Source of the DNA: Taibaiella sp.
GTDB lineage: Bacteria; Bacteroidota; Bacteroidia; Chitinophagales; Chitinophagaceae
Reading direction: 5' to 3'
DNA: 64,000 nt
Assembly: GCA_013815385.1 (NCBI GenBank)
Contig: JACDGL010000002.1
Location: 124,001-188,000, forward strand
In this document: piece by piece, positions 8,066 through 16,352 of the stretch
How the letters are laid out: every line of letters starts with the position of its first letter
Numbering within the stretch: position 1 is the stretch's first letter
Translations under genes and position numbers: made by a program
Notes under the pieces: generated by a model
Seen by the model: only the letters and a program-made list of their open reading frames with translations
What the model was told of the DNA's origin: nothing
The model's database searches: none

Positions 8066-9421
8066 TTATATTGCCACAGGTACGTGAATAGGGTCAGCAT
8101 AATGAGCTAATCCATAATTACGCTCCTGAGATTCTGCGGGATTCAGTACATGCCATTCAAACTCATCCCTGAAATGCCTGATGGCTGCTGCAACCGGCCA
8201 TGCGGCAGCATCGCCTAGCGGGCATATGGTGTTCCCTTCTATCTTGCGCTGTATATCCCAAAGCAGGTCTATATCGCTTATCTTTCCTTTCCCGTACTCT
8301 ATGTTCTTTAATATCTTGTACATCCAGCCGGTGCCCTCCCGACAAGGGCTGCACTGCCCACAACTTTCATGATTGTAAAACCGGGCAAGCGTCATTGTAT
8401 GGCGCACTACGCACTGGTCCTCATCAAACACCTCGAAACCGCCAGAACCCATCATGGAGCCAGTAGTAAAGCCCCCATCTGCAAGACCTTCGTAACTCAT
8501 GATGCGCGTTTCGCCTTTTGCAGTTTTCAGCAATAGGTTAGCCGGAAGAATGGGTACCGATGATCCACCGGGTATACAGGCCTTCAGTTTTTTACCTTTT
8601 GGTATACCGCCACAATATTCATCGCTGTAGATAAACTCCTCGACAGAAATGGTCATATCAATTTCGTAAATGCCGGGCTTGTTTATATTGCCACAGGCAG
8701 ATAACAACTTAGTACCGGTAGATTTACCAATGCCAATTTTAGCATACTCTGCACCGCCCATGTTAATAATAGGCACTACTGCTGCCAGTGTTTCCACATT
8801 GTTCACTACTGTAGGGCGCATCCATACACCTTGTATGGCAGGGAAAGGAGGCTTGATACGCGGATTGCCACGCTTGCCTTCCAGACTCTCTATCAAGGCT
8901 GTTTCTTCTCCGCATATATATGCTCCTGCACCGCGGTGCACGTATATCTCACAATCGAAACCTGTACCCAGTATGTTTTTACCAAGCCAGCCGTTCAGTT
9001 TTGCTTCGGCTATGGCCTGTTCCAATATTTCTGCTACCCACACATATTCTCCACGGATGTATATATAGGTATGGTGGCTACCCAATGCAAAACTACTGAC
9101 GATAAGACCCTCTATAAGCAAGTGCGGAAGAAACTCCATCAGGTACCTGTCTTTAAATGTACCTGGCTCTGATTCGTCTGCATTACAAACCAGGTGGCGA
9201 GGCACACCTTCGGGCTTAGCGAGAAAGCCCCACTTCATACCCGTAGGGAAGCCTGCACCGCCGCGACCACGTAAGCCGCTTTTCTTTACCTCTTCTACTA
9301 TTTCTTCCGGTGTCATTTTCAACGCCTTCTCAACAGACCGGTAACCGCCATTTTTGCGGTAGGCATCGTAAAAACGGATACCTTCTATATGTGCGTGCTC
9401 TAATAAAAGTTTTACTCCCAT
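8066..9421 (-). CDS. nuoF: NADH-quinone oxidoreductase subunit F (NADH/FMN-binding)
   Basis: This is the complex I subunit that oxidises NADH, holding FMN and cluster N3. It has 451 residues, the usual size. The glycine-rich nucleotide site is GRGGAGFPTGMKWGF near residue 53, followed by CNADESEPGTFKDRYLME, the FMN/NADH pocket. The C-terminal [4Fe-4S] ligands are in ESCGQCSPCREGTGWM near residue 356 and the later NTICPLGDAAAWP. It is one of three nuo genes with a small GC palindrome just upstream of its ATG. Upstream lies the NlpE-like lipoprotein gene and downstream the GxxExxY cassette. Confidence 0.97.
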   Translation of the reverse strand: MGVKLLLEHAHIEGIRFYDAYRKNGGYRSVEKALKMTPEEIVEEVKKSGLRGRGGAGFPTGMKWGFLAKPEGVPRHLVCNADESEPGTFKDRYLMEFLPHLLIEGLIVSSFALGSHHTYIYIRGEYVWVAEILEQAIAEAKLNGWLGKNILGTGFDCEIYVHRGAGAYICGEETALIESLEGKRGNPRIKPPFPAIQGVWMRPTVVNNVETLAAVVPIINMGGAEYAKIGIGKSTGTKLLSACGNINKPGIYEIDMTISVEEFIYSDEYCGGIPKGKKLKACIPGGSSVPILPANLLLKTAKGETRIMSYEGLADGGFTTGSMMGSGGFEVFDEDQCVVRHTMTLARFYNHESCGQCSPCREGTGWMYKILKNIEYGKGKISDIDLLWDIQRKIEGNTICPLGDAAAWPVAAAIRHFRDEFEWHVLNPAESQERNYGLAHYADPIHVPVAI

Positions 9422-9429
9422 ACCCTAAA

Positions 9430-9441
9430 TCCCTGAAGGGA
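9430..9441 (-). repeat. Short palindrome before nuoF
   Basis: TCCCttcaGGGA (minus strand) lies 8 bases upstream of the nuoF ATG. Similar CCC/GGG palindromes precede nuoE and nuoD. There is no T-run, so it is not a terminator. Confidence 0.5.
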
Positions 9442-9455
9442 CTAGTTTTAAATTA

Positions 9456-9908
9456 TTATTGTTTCTTTAAAATGAACTTGTCCGCGATAGGGCCTGTTAT
9501 CTTCTCGCCATTCATATCCAGCTGCACAAGAGATTCGTCTTCTATTTTATACCTATGCGGCCTCATGCCTTTCAGGCTATCAAGTGTCAGTATGCTATCC
9601 GTTACTGTCCAATGTGTTCCTATTGTCTTATTCGTTTCTTTTCTGCCGGCATATTGCTCATCTATCTCGTAGCTCTTGTCATCATTTAAGATAAGCGTTG
9701 TCTTTATCCCATCACAATCCGTACAGGGCAAATTGCCGGTATAGGTGCCAGATATTCCAGATAAAGATTCTGCCGCTTCCACTACTGCTGCGAGGCCAGG
9801 TGTGCCAGGCATCTCTGTATTGTTGTTACTTTCATTCTTGCTATGATTACCACAGCTGACGAAAAGCAAAGAACTAAACACTGTTAAAATAATAAGCTTG
9901 CTTTTCAT
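9456..9908 (-). CDS. NlpE-like copper resistance/envelope-stress lipoprotein
   Basis: This is a probable outer-membrane or periplasm-facing lipoprotein with an NlpE N-terminal domain. In E. coli NlpE senses copper and surface stress through the Cpx system; no Cpx partner is seen here. It has 150 residues: a signal peptide ending in the lipobox LLFVSC (Cys19), a low-complexity Asn/Glu linker, then the NlpE domain with GTYTGNLPCTDCDGIKTTL containing the conserved C-x2-C (Cys62, Cys65). The second OB-fold domain of E. coli NlpE is absent, as in many short homologues. It lies between nuoE and nuoF, 9 bp from nuoE, so it is probably co-transcribed with complex I. Confidence 0.82.
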   Translation of the reverse strand: MKSKLIILTVFSSLLFVSCGNHSKNESNNNTEMPGTPGLAAVVEAAESLSGISGTYTGNLPCTDCDGIKTTLILNDDKSYEIDEQYAGRKETNKTIGTHWTVTDSILTLDSLKGMRPHRYKIEDESLVQLDMNGEKITGPIADKFILKKQ

Positions 9909-9916
9909 AATGTAAA

Positions 9917-10411
9917 TTAATTAGCTGCTGCCCTTGTACACTCTTCTACTATGCTATCAATCTTCTCTTTTGTCAGGTGTTCGCGATAAGTTTTGCCCAA
10001 CTGCATCATAGGTGCATATCCACATGCGCCCAGGCACTCTACCGGTTTTAATGTAAACAACCCATCGGCAGTTGTCTGCCCTTCCTGTACACCCAGCTTT
10101 ACCTTGATGTACTCTATTATATCATCGCTGCCATTGAGCATACACGGCCCTGTTCGGCATACCTCAAAGAGATATTTGCCAACCGGCTTCAGATTGAACA
10201 TGCTGTAAAAGCTAGCTACTTCATACACTTCAATAGGGGTAATATGCAGCAACTCTGCAACATAATCCATCACCGGTACATCAAGCCAGCCATCAAATGT
10301 ATCCTGGGCCAGATGCAATACAGGTATCAATGCGCTCTTCTGCTTCCCCTCAGGGTAGCGAGCCATCAGCTCCTCTACTTTATTCAGTTTATCCTCCGAA
10401 AATTTTATCAT
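9917..10411 (-). CDS. nuoE: NADH-quinone oxidoreductase subunit E ([2Fe-2S])
   Basis: This is a thioredoxin-like subunit of the NADH dehydrogenase module, carrying cluster N1a. It has 164 residues from the ATG chosen here; a TTG two codons further up is possible but less likely. The four cluster ligands are visible as CRTGPCMLNG and VECLGACGYAPMMQ in the C-terminal half, and the N-terminal helical part LMARYPEGKQKSALIPVLHL is typical. A short CCC-AAA-GGGG palindrome touches the start codon on its upstream side. nuoD follows upstream by 33 bp and the NlpE-like gene follows downstream. Confidence 0.96.
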   Translation of the reverse strand: MIKFSEDKLNKVEELMARYPEGKQKSALIPVLHLAQDTFDGWLDVPVMDYVAELLHITPIEVYEVASFYSMFNLKPVGKYLFEVCRTGPCMLNGSDDIIEYIKVKLGVQEGQTTADGLFTLKPVECLGACGYAPMMQLGKTYREHLTKEKIDSIVEECTRAAAN

Positions 10412-10412
10412 A

Positions 10413-10422
10413 CCCAAAGGGG
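10413..10422 (-). repeat. Short palindrome before nuoE
   Basis: GCCCCTTTGGG (minus strand) directly abuts the nuoE ATG. It belongs to the same informal set as the palindromes before nuoF and nuoD. Confidence 0.4.
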
Positions 10423-10444
10423 CTATATTATTTAATAATCTTTA

Positions 10445-11698
10445 CTACGCATCCAGTTCACCTGCTATCACATTCAAGCTGCTCAATGCTATTATCGCAT
10501 CGCTCAGCAAACCACCTTTTATTATTTCAGTATATGCCTGGTAATATATAAAACACGGCCTGCGGAAGTGCAGGCGATAAGGTGCACGCCCACCATCGCT
10601 TATCAGGTAAAAGCCCAATTCACCATTACCACCCTCTACCGCGTGATAAACTTCACCCGGCAGGGCATCTATCTCGCCCATCACTATCTTAAAATGATAG
10701 ATGAGTGCTTCCATTTTTGTATAAACATCTTCCTTAGCGGGCAAATGGAAATTATCTGCTTCCTTAGCATAGAAAACGTGCTTCTGATCGGGAAATTCCC
10801 TTTCCAGCTTTTCTATCTTTTCTATAGCCTGGCGAATGATGCTATAGCTTTCCCATATTTCATCATTGCGCACCATGTAGCGATCGTAAACATCGCCGGT
10901 GGTGCCGACAGGTATCTTAAAATCAAAATCTTCGTAAGAGCAATAAGGCTGTGCTACGCGTACATCATAATCTACTCCTGCTGCCCGCAGGTTAGGCCCG
11001 GTAAAGCTATAGCTCAGCGCACGATCGGCACTGATAGGACCTGCCCCTATACAACGCTCCATAAAAATACGGTTACGATTCAGGAGGGTTTCATATTCCT
11101 TCATAGCCTTCGGGAATGTACTCATAAACTTATGCAGCTTGGTAAAAGAAGCTGCACTGAAATTGCGCTCGAAGCCACCTACACGACCAATATTGGTAGT
11201 AAGGCGGGAGCCGCACACCTCTTCCCATATTTCATATATCAGCTCACGATACTGGAAAACATAGGTAAACCCTGTAAGTGCCCCGGTATCTACCGCTACT
11301 ACAGAATTGCACACCAGGTGATCGGCTATACGTGCCAGCTCCATAATAATAATGCGCAGATAATCTACACGCTTAGGGGTTTTAATGCCCAGGAGCTTTT
11401 CTACAGTCATATGCCAGCCCATATTATTAATGGGGGCCGAGCAATAGTTAAGCCTGTCTGTAAGTGGAGTGATCTGGTAGTATGGCCTCCGTTCTGCAAT
11501 TTTCTCAAATGCACGGTGTATGTAGCCCACCGTCTGGGTAGCATCTAGCACACGCTCGCCATCTATCTCCAGTATATTCTGAAACACACCATGGGTAGCA
11601 GGGTGTGTAGGTCCCAGATTGAGCGTAGTGGTCTGCTTCTGAAGAGATTCTTCAGAAAGCTTTATGTGGTGTTGCTGATGATGTTCCAGTTCCGTCAT
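10445..11698 (-). CDS. nuoD: NADH-quinone oxidoreductase subunit D
   Basis: This is the 49-kDa-type subunit that builds the quinone reduction site together with NuoB. It has 417 residues and is not fused to NuoC. LGPTHPATHGVFQNILEIDG near residue 28 carries the conserved His pair of the quinone pocket; RVGGFERNFS and GPNLRAAGVDYDVR are also typical of the family. The C-terminus ends in the usual acidic AGELDA. The N-terminal MTELEHHQQHHIKL is His-rich and variable. nuoC lies 69 bp upstream and is separated by a palindrome-bearing gap. Confidence 0.97.
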   Translation of the reverse strand: MTELEHHQQHHIKLSEESLQKQTTTLNLGPTHPATHGVFQNILEIDGERVLDATQTVGYIHRAFEKIAERRPYYQITPLTDRLNYCSAPINNMGWHMTVEKLLGIKTPKRVDYLRIIIMELARIADHLVCNSVVAVDTGALTGFTYVFQYRELIYEIWEEVCGSRLTTNIGRVGGFERNFSAASFTKLHKFMSTFPKAMKEYETLLNRNRIFMERCIGAGPISADRALSYSFTGPNLRAAGVDYDVRVAQPYCSYEDFDFKIPVGTTGDVYDRYMVRNDEIWESYSIIRQAIEKIEKLEREFPDQKHVFYAKEADNFHLPAKEDVYTKMEALIYHFKIVMGEIDALPGEVYHAVEGGNGELGFYLISDGGRAPYRLHFRRPCFIYYQAYTEIIKGGLLSDAIIALSSLNVIAGELDA

Positions 11699-11703
11699 AT
11701 CAA

Positions 11704-11720
11704 AACCCCCTGTGGGGCTT
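11704..11720 (-). repeat. Short palindrome before nuoD
   Basis: AAGCCCCacaGGGGGTT (minus strand) lies 5 bases upstream of the nuoD ATG. It is similar in form and position to the elements before nuoE and nuoF. Confidence 0.5.
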
Positions 11721-11767
11721 AATTAAATATTTTCAAAATAATAGAGCAAACTCAATGATCTAACTTC

Positions 11768-12289
11768 CTATTGTGCCACAGTGCCGCCGCGGCCAAACAT
11801 TTCATCATCCTTATCAATACGCGTAGGGTCTTCCATCTGGTATTCTTTACGCATGGGGAAGTAATCCATTTCATCCACATTAAGGATACGTATGAGATTA
11901 GGATGGCCTACAAAATTGACTCCAAAAAAATCATATGTTTCGCGCTCCATCCAGTTAGCCCCTGCAAACAGTTGTGTGGCGGTAAATACATCCGGCTTAT
12001 CAACAGGAACGTACACCTTCATACGTACACGTACATTATTGGTGAGGCTATGCAGGTGATAAACTACACAAAGCTCCTCGCCAGTCCTGTCAGGAAAATG
12101 CACTGCCGTAAGATCTGTAAGAAACTGAAACTGCAATTCCTGTTGATCAAAAAGAAACTGCATTACCTTCAGATTGGCAGCAGCAGGCGCTGTAAATGTG
12201 AGCAACCCATAAGGCTCCTCCCATACGGACAACTGCTCGCCGAATTTTTCTATTAAATGTTGTTTTACAATATCGTTGGTCAAAGACAT
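11768..12289 (-). CDS. nuoC: NADH-quinone oxidoreductase subunit C
   Basis: This is the 30-kDa-type subunit of complex I, a stabilising partner of NuoD in the hydrophilic arm. It has 173 residues. The signature region ANWMERETYDFFGVNFVGHP near residue 125 and the following ILNVDEMDYFPMRKEYQ are the highly conserved C-terminal part of the family. It is unfused, unlike the NuoCD of enterobacteria. Its ATG is directly preceded by a TTTTGAC heptad repeat. It lies 45 bp downstream of nuoB. Confidence 0.96.
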   Translation of the reverse strand: MSLTNDIVKQHLIEKFGEQLSVWEEPYGLLTFTAPAAANLKVMQFLFDQQELQFQFLTDLTAVHFPDRTGEELCVVYHLHSLTNNVRVRMKVYVPVDKPDVFTATQLFAGANWMERETYDFFGVNFVGHPNLIRILNVDEMDYFPMRKEYQMEDPTRIDKDDEMFGRGGTVAQ

Positions 12290-12290
12290 A

Positions 12291-12306
12291 AGTCAAAAGT
12301 CGAAAA
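12291..12306. repeat. TTTTGAC-type heptad repeat before nuoC
   Basis: On the minus strand TTTTCGACTTTTGACT ends one base before the nuoC ATG. It is a degenerate copy of the three-unit heptad upstream of nuoK. Confidence 0.55.
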
Positions 12307-12334
12307 GCTAAAGCTGTAGCAGCGATGGCTATAA

Positions 12335-12898
12335 TTATTGTATTCCGTAACTCTGCATTAAGGCCTTATACTGTTCTCCATTCCTGCGGCGAAGGCTTTC
12401 ACTCCCCACCAGATCCTGCAATTTTAATATACCATCTAGGATACCTTCCGGGCGTGGGGGGCAACCTGGAACATACACATCTACCGGTATCACCTGGTCT
12501 ATACCCTGCAATACAGGATAAGAATCGAAGATACCCCCGGTACATGCACAGGCGCCTATGGCAACTACCCAGCGTGGCTCGGCCATCTGCAGGTATACCT
12601 GGCGCAAAATAGGCCCCATCTTCTTAGCTATGGTACCTGCAACCAGCAGCATATCGCACTGCCGGGGGGTAAAGCCCATACGCTCTGACCCGAAACGGGC
12701 AAGATCATAATTGGACCCCATAGTAGCCATAAACTCAATACCACAGCAGGAAGTAGCAAAAGGCAAAGGCCACAAAGAATTTTTTCGGGCCAGCCCTACC
12801 ACCTTACTGAAAGAAGTAGCAAAAAATCCTTCTCCGATATGCCCTTCGGGCATCTTTACCAACTTCACATTTGTATTATACTGAACCGGACGAGGCAT
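12335..12898 (-). CDS. nuoB: NADH-quinone oxidoreductase subunit B
   Basis: This subunit holds the terminal cluster N2 that reduces quinone. The chosen start (MPRPVQYNTN) gives 187 residues, in the family range. An ATG 36 codons upstream would overlap nuoA by about 50 bp and add an unrelated stretch, so it was not used. The N2 ligands are present: the tandem cysteines in ATSCCGIEFMA, the single Cys in GACACTGGIF, and the Cys in VPGCPPRPEGILDGI. The usual RYDLARFG-type segment appears as NYDLARFGSERMGFTPRQCD. Adjacent to nuoA, it is the second gene of the operon. Confidence 0.96.
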   Translation of the reverse strand: MPRPVQYNTNVKLVKMPEGHIGEGFFATSFSKVVGLARKNSLWPLPFATSCCGIEFMATMGSNYDLARFGSERMGFTPRQCDMLLVAGTIAKKMGPILRQVYLQMAEPRWVVAIGACACTGGIFDSYPVLQGIDQVIPVDVYVPGCPPRPEGILDGILKLQDLVGSESLRRRNGEQYKALMQSYGIQ

Positions 12899-12954
12899 AA
12901 TTGTTACTTTTAAATTTTTGATGTATGATTGCTCACACCCAACGTCAATCATTC

Positions 12955-13347
12955 TTAATCTTCCCACTCCAGGGCACCTTTCTTTACTATGTATATAAAC
13001 CCACACAAAAAGAACGCCACAAACATTATAACTGCATAAAAACCATCCTTACCCAACTCCCTGAAATTGACAGCGTATGGGTAAAAGAATATTACCTCTA
13101 CATCAAATAGGACAAACAGGATAGCTACCAGGAAATACTTGATGCCCATAGGCTGGCGGGCATTGCCGACAGATGGCACACCACTTTCGAAATTGATGAG
13201 CTTATCGTGCGTTTTTCGGCGCGGACCCAGCAGGTGTGTTGCCAACATCATTACTACCACAAAACCAACAGCGATCACCAATTGCAGCGCTACAGGAAAA
13301 TAATTGAATGGTGTATTTTGCTGCGCTACCAGTAATAATGGGTTCAT
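12955..13347 (-). CDS. nuoA: NADH-quinone oxidoreductase subunit A
   Basis: This is the three-helix membrane subunit at the junction of the complex I arms. It has 130 residues. The conserved segments are FESGVPSVGNARQPMGIKYF in the cytosolic loop (the loop also contains a Cys in many species, here Ser) and FVLFDVEVIFFYPYAVNFRE, with the acidic residues of helix 2. It is the promoter-proximal gene of the operon, and a consensus Bacteroidota promoter lies about 40 bp upstream. Confidence 0.95.
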   Translation of the reverse strand: MNPLLLVAQQNTPFNYFPVALQLVIAVGFVVVMMLATHLLGPRRKTHDKLINFESGVPSVGNARQPMGIKYFLVAILFVLFDVEVIFFYPYAVNFRELGKDGFYAVIMFVAFFLCGFIYIVKKGALEWED

Positions 13348-13386
13348 AAAGTATTTACCTGCTTAGACCGTTATTTTTAGAATTCA

Positions 13387-13417
13387 CAAAGTTACGGTTA
13401 TCAGATAAAATAGCAAT
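13387..13417 (-). promoter_or_regulatory. Promoter of the nuo operon
   Basis: On the minus strand ATTG is followed by a 19-base spacer and TAACTTTG, matching the Bacteroidota sigma consensus (TTTG or TTG, N19, TAnnTTTG). The -7 box lies about 39 bases before the nuoA ATG. This is one of the two best promoter matches in the window. Confidence 0.75.
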
Positions 13418-13505
13418 GATGAAAAAAGGATGCTTTCTCCGAGACGTTAAAATCATATTCACCATATGTCATATTTATTTATTTTAAGCCATAACTACCC
13501 GTTCG

Positions 13506-13531
13506 TCGGATGAAAAGGGACTTTCATCCGA
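13506..13531. repeat. 10-bp perfect inverted repeat in the nuoA/T9SS gap
   Basis: TCGGATGAAA and TTTCATCCGA are separated by six bases. No T-run follows on either strand, so a terminator is unlikely. It lies about 75 bp upstream of the following plus-strand gene and could be a leader hairpin or a protein-binding site. Confidence 0.55.
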
Positions 13532-13604
13532 TAAAGGATTATAAGGATGTATCATGTTCGTATTTTTATTTATTGCGAACATTCGTAATTTCACAGCACA
13601 TTTT

Positions 13605-15404
13605 ATGAGAAAATACCCAGTATTGGTAGTAAGCACTTTATGTGCGCTATTGAGTTGTTATGGCCCTTCATTTGGACAATGTACCACTATCAGCCTGCCT
13701 GATAGCATAAAAATATGCAAAGGAAGTAATGTAAATATTACGGCAACACTAACCGTACCAACCGGATATAACGTGATAGATACAGGCTGGGTACCGGCCG
13801 CAGGTTTTTCTGATACCAATTCGCTGACACCTACAATTACCGGGGTTACCTCATCTGGCTACTACAGGCTGCATACGGTAACGGTGACTAATACCGAACT
13901 AATTGTGAATGGGGATTTCAGCTCGGGCAATACAGGCTTTACGAGCAGCTATACCTACAATCCATCCAGTGTGTATGCTGCTGGGGTATATGCGGTAGAT
14001 TATAACCCTTCATCAGTTCATCCATTGGCTGTTTCTTATAGAGACCATACAACAGGTACAGGTAAGATGATGATCATTAACGGAGCCTCCACAGCTGTAG
14101 ATGTGTGGTGTGAGAGTATAGCGGTAACACCTAATACAAATTATGCATTTTCTGCATGGTTTGCTAACTGGTCTGTTGATGATGTAGGCGCCGCAACTCC
14201 CGACCTGCAATTTAAAATTAATGGAGTGTTACTTGGCAGCCCTACGCTTATTTCTGCCAGCCCGGGCACCTGGCTTCACTTTTACCAGGTCTGGAATAGT
14301 GGCCCCAGTACCACCGCAAGCATTTGTATCTATGATCTTACTACAGCTGCCACAGGTAACGACTTTTCTATAGATGACATCAGTTTCCGGCCTATGTGCA
14401 GGTCTAATGATAGCGTGTATGTAAAAGTAGATGTAAAAGTAGATGTACCTGTTATAAAGGCAAGTAACGATACAGGCATATGCAACGGTAAATCAGCAAC
14501 ATTAAATGCCACAGGCTCTTTGCATTATAAATGGACACCAAATACAGGCCTGTCCTGCGATACCTGCGCCAGCCCAGTAGCCTCCCCCGCTGTAAGCATG
14601 ACCTACATAGTAACCGGAACCGATGCTATAGGATGCACAGCTGTTGATACCGTAAATGTAAGTGTGGGCAGACTGACAGTAAGTGTAAGTGGTAAAAACG
14701 GTATATGCCCCGATAGCAGCACCTCGCTGACCGCATCGGGTGCCACAAATTATGTATGGAGCCCCGCAGCTACCTTATCTTGCGATACCTGCAGCACTAT
14801 CACCGCCACGCCTGCCAGCACTACTACCTATACTGTTACCGGCAGTGATAGTGGCGGCTGTACCGGTACCAGCTCTATTACAGTAACGGCTTATCCGGCA
14901 CCTGCTATCTCCATAAGTAAAAACGCATTGGTGTGCAAGGGTTCCACAATAGTATTAAGCGCTACCGGAGCCCATAGTTACTCGTGGACACCAACTGCTA
15001 ACCTGAACGACCCAACTATACCTAACCCAACGGCTACATTGGCTGGCAAGGCCACCACTTATTATGTTGCAGGTACTGATGCCAATGGTTGTATTGGTTA
15101 CGACTCTGTGCTGGTAGACCCGTTAAAAAATTCAGCAGTAGGTATCCCCAATGCATTTAGCCCTAATGGGGATGGTGTAAATGACATATTATATGTAAGG
15201 GGCAGTAACATAGCTACACTGGAGTATCACGTATATAACCGATGGGGACAAATAGTATTTGAAACAAACAATATAAATACCGGCTGGGATGGCAAAGCAT
15301 CGGGCACGCCCCAACCTATGGATAATTATGCTATTGTAATAAAGGTAACAACCAATGATGGTTGTAAATTTGAAAAGAAAGGAAATGTTACCTTGCTGAG
15401 GTAA
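13605..15404 (+). CDS. T9SS type B surface protein with three four-Cys Ig/PKD-like repeats
   Basis: This is an exported protein, probably attached to or released from the cell surface by type IX secretion. From the chosen ATG (MRKYPVLVVS, which opens a good signal peptide) it has 599 residues; an upstream ATG adds 17 residues without signal character. Order: signal peptide; an N-terminal region with NGDFSSGNTGFTSSYTY, resembling a jelly-roll carbohydrate-binding module (roughly residues 90-260); three repeats of about 75 residues; and a C-terminal gliding-motility/T9SS type B domain with IPNAFSPNGDGVNDILYV and NVTLLR. The first two repeats carry LSC-x2-C and a later GC; the third lacks the C-x2-C. 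Ligand unknown. Confidence 0.85.
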   Translation: MRKYPVLVVSTLCALLSCYGPSFGQCTTISLPDSIKICKGSNVNITATLTVPTGYNVIDTGWVPAAGFSDTNSLTPTITGVTSSGYYRLHTVTVTNTELIVNGDFSSGNTGFTSSYTYNPSSVYAAGVYAVDYNPSSVHPLAVSYRDHTTGTGKMMIINGASTAVDVWCESIAVTPNTNYAFSAWFANWSVDDVGAATPDLQFKINGVLLGSPTLISASPGTWLHFYQVWNSGPSTTASICIYDLTTAATGNDFSIDDISFRPMCRSNDSVYVKVDVKVDVPVIKASNDTGICNGKSATLNATGSLHYKWTPNTGLSCDTCASPVASPAVSMTYIVTGTDAIGCTAVDTVNVSVGRLTVSVSGKNGICPDSSTSLTASGATNYVWSPAATLSCDTCSTITATPASTTTYTVTGSDSGGCTGTSSITVTAYPAPAISISKNALVCKGSTIVLSATGAHSYSWTPTANLNDPTIPNPTATLAGKATTYYVAGTDANGCIGYDSVLVDPLKNSAVGIPNAFSPNGDGVNDILYVRGSNIATLEYHVYNRWGQIVFETNNINTGWDGKASGTPQPMDNYAIVIKVTTNDGCKFEKKGNVTLLR

Positions 15405-15472
15405 GAGAGATATAATCCATAATTGATATAGTATTTATTTATTTTCGCCGCGGTATTCATCCCAATAAAGTT

Positions 15473-16351
15473 ATGTTTAGAATAATAAAACGGCGGTTCC
15501 TAAAATATCTCACTAAACTGTACGATCCTGTAACTAATATACAGATAGGTAATAAAACAATTAAGATATCATTATCTCACCATCTGAATGAGATTTTAAA
15601 ATTATACCCTGATTATAACTTTAACCTGCCCCGTATTATAAAATATGCCAGTAACTATTACAAAGAAATACGGGTAATAGATATAGGTGCAAATATCGGT
15701 GATACAGTTGCATTCATAAAGAACCTGACTGATGTACCTATACTATGTATAGATGGCGAGAAGAAATACATAAAACTGCTTAAAGAAAACATAGCTGAGT
15801 ACAATAATGTATATATATGCGAAACACTTGTTGGCGCTGAGAATACAGAATCTAATGTGAAGCTAAAGGTAGAAAAAGGAACAGCCCACCTGGAAGAGGC
15901 GACTGAAAAGACTACCATCAGAACTTTAGAAAACATACTGGACGAATATCCCGATTTTAAGAATAGCAAAATACTGAAGTCTGATACGGACGGTTTTGAT
16001 ACAATTATACTTAGGTCGTGTTCCGCTTTTTTGAAAAAAGCAGAGCCCATTCTGTTCTTTGAATTTGATCCTCATTTTATAAAAATGAATAATGACGACC
16101 CGTTCAGCTTTATAGAATACCTGAAGGATTGCGGTTATTATTATTTCATTTTTTATGTAAACAACGGCGATTTTCTAATCTCGTGCAGCATAGAGGAACC
16201 TGAAATAATAGACCAGGTTATTCATTACTTCTCCGGAAGATATATAGAGACCTTTACAGATATATGCGCCTTTACTAAGACAGATGAAAAGCTTTACAAC
16301 TACAGCGTAGCGCAGGAAATTGCACATTTTAAGAAAGCACGGAACTATTAA
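15473..16351 (+). CDS. FkbM family methyltransferase
   Basis: This is a probable SAM-dependent methyltransferase of the FkbM family; members methylate sugars, polyketides or glycan ends. It has 292 residues. The SAM-binding motif I is RVIDIGANIGDTVAFIKN near residue 65, followed by ILCIDGEKKYIKLLKEN (motif II acidic residue). SDTDGFDTIILRSC near 165 and EPILFFEFDPHF near 190 are the FkbM-type downstream motifs. The DNA is AT-rich and uses codons unlike the nuo genes. It sits between two T9SS proteins and ahead of the glycosyltransferases, so methylation of a surface glycan is a reasonable guess. No substrate can be read from the sequence. Confidence 0.8.
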   Translation: MFRIIKRRFLKYLTKLYDPVTNIQIGNKTIKISLSHHLNEILKLYPDYNFNLPRIIKYASNYYKEIRVIDIGANIGDTVAFIKNLTDVPILCIDGEKKYIKLLKENIAEYNNVYICETLVGAENTESNVKLKVEKGTAHLEEATEKTTIRTLENILDEYPDFKNSKILKSDTDGFDTIILRSCSAFLKKAEPILFFEFDPHFIKMNNDDPFSFIEYLKDCGYYYFIFYVNNGDFLISCSIEEPEIIDQVIHYFSGRYIETFTDICAFTKTDEKLYNYSVAQEIAHFKKARNY

Positions 16352-16352
16352 T

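Noticed and set aside
10568-11548. Long open frame of over 300 codons on the plus strand opposite nuoD
   Set aside because: Its product has no domain, signal or composition expected of a real protein, and the minus-strand nuoD is unmistakable. It is an antisense shadow of biased codon use.
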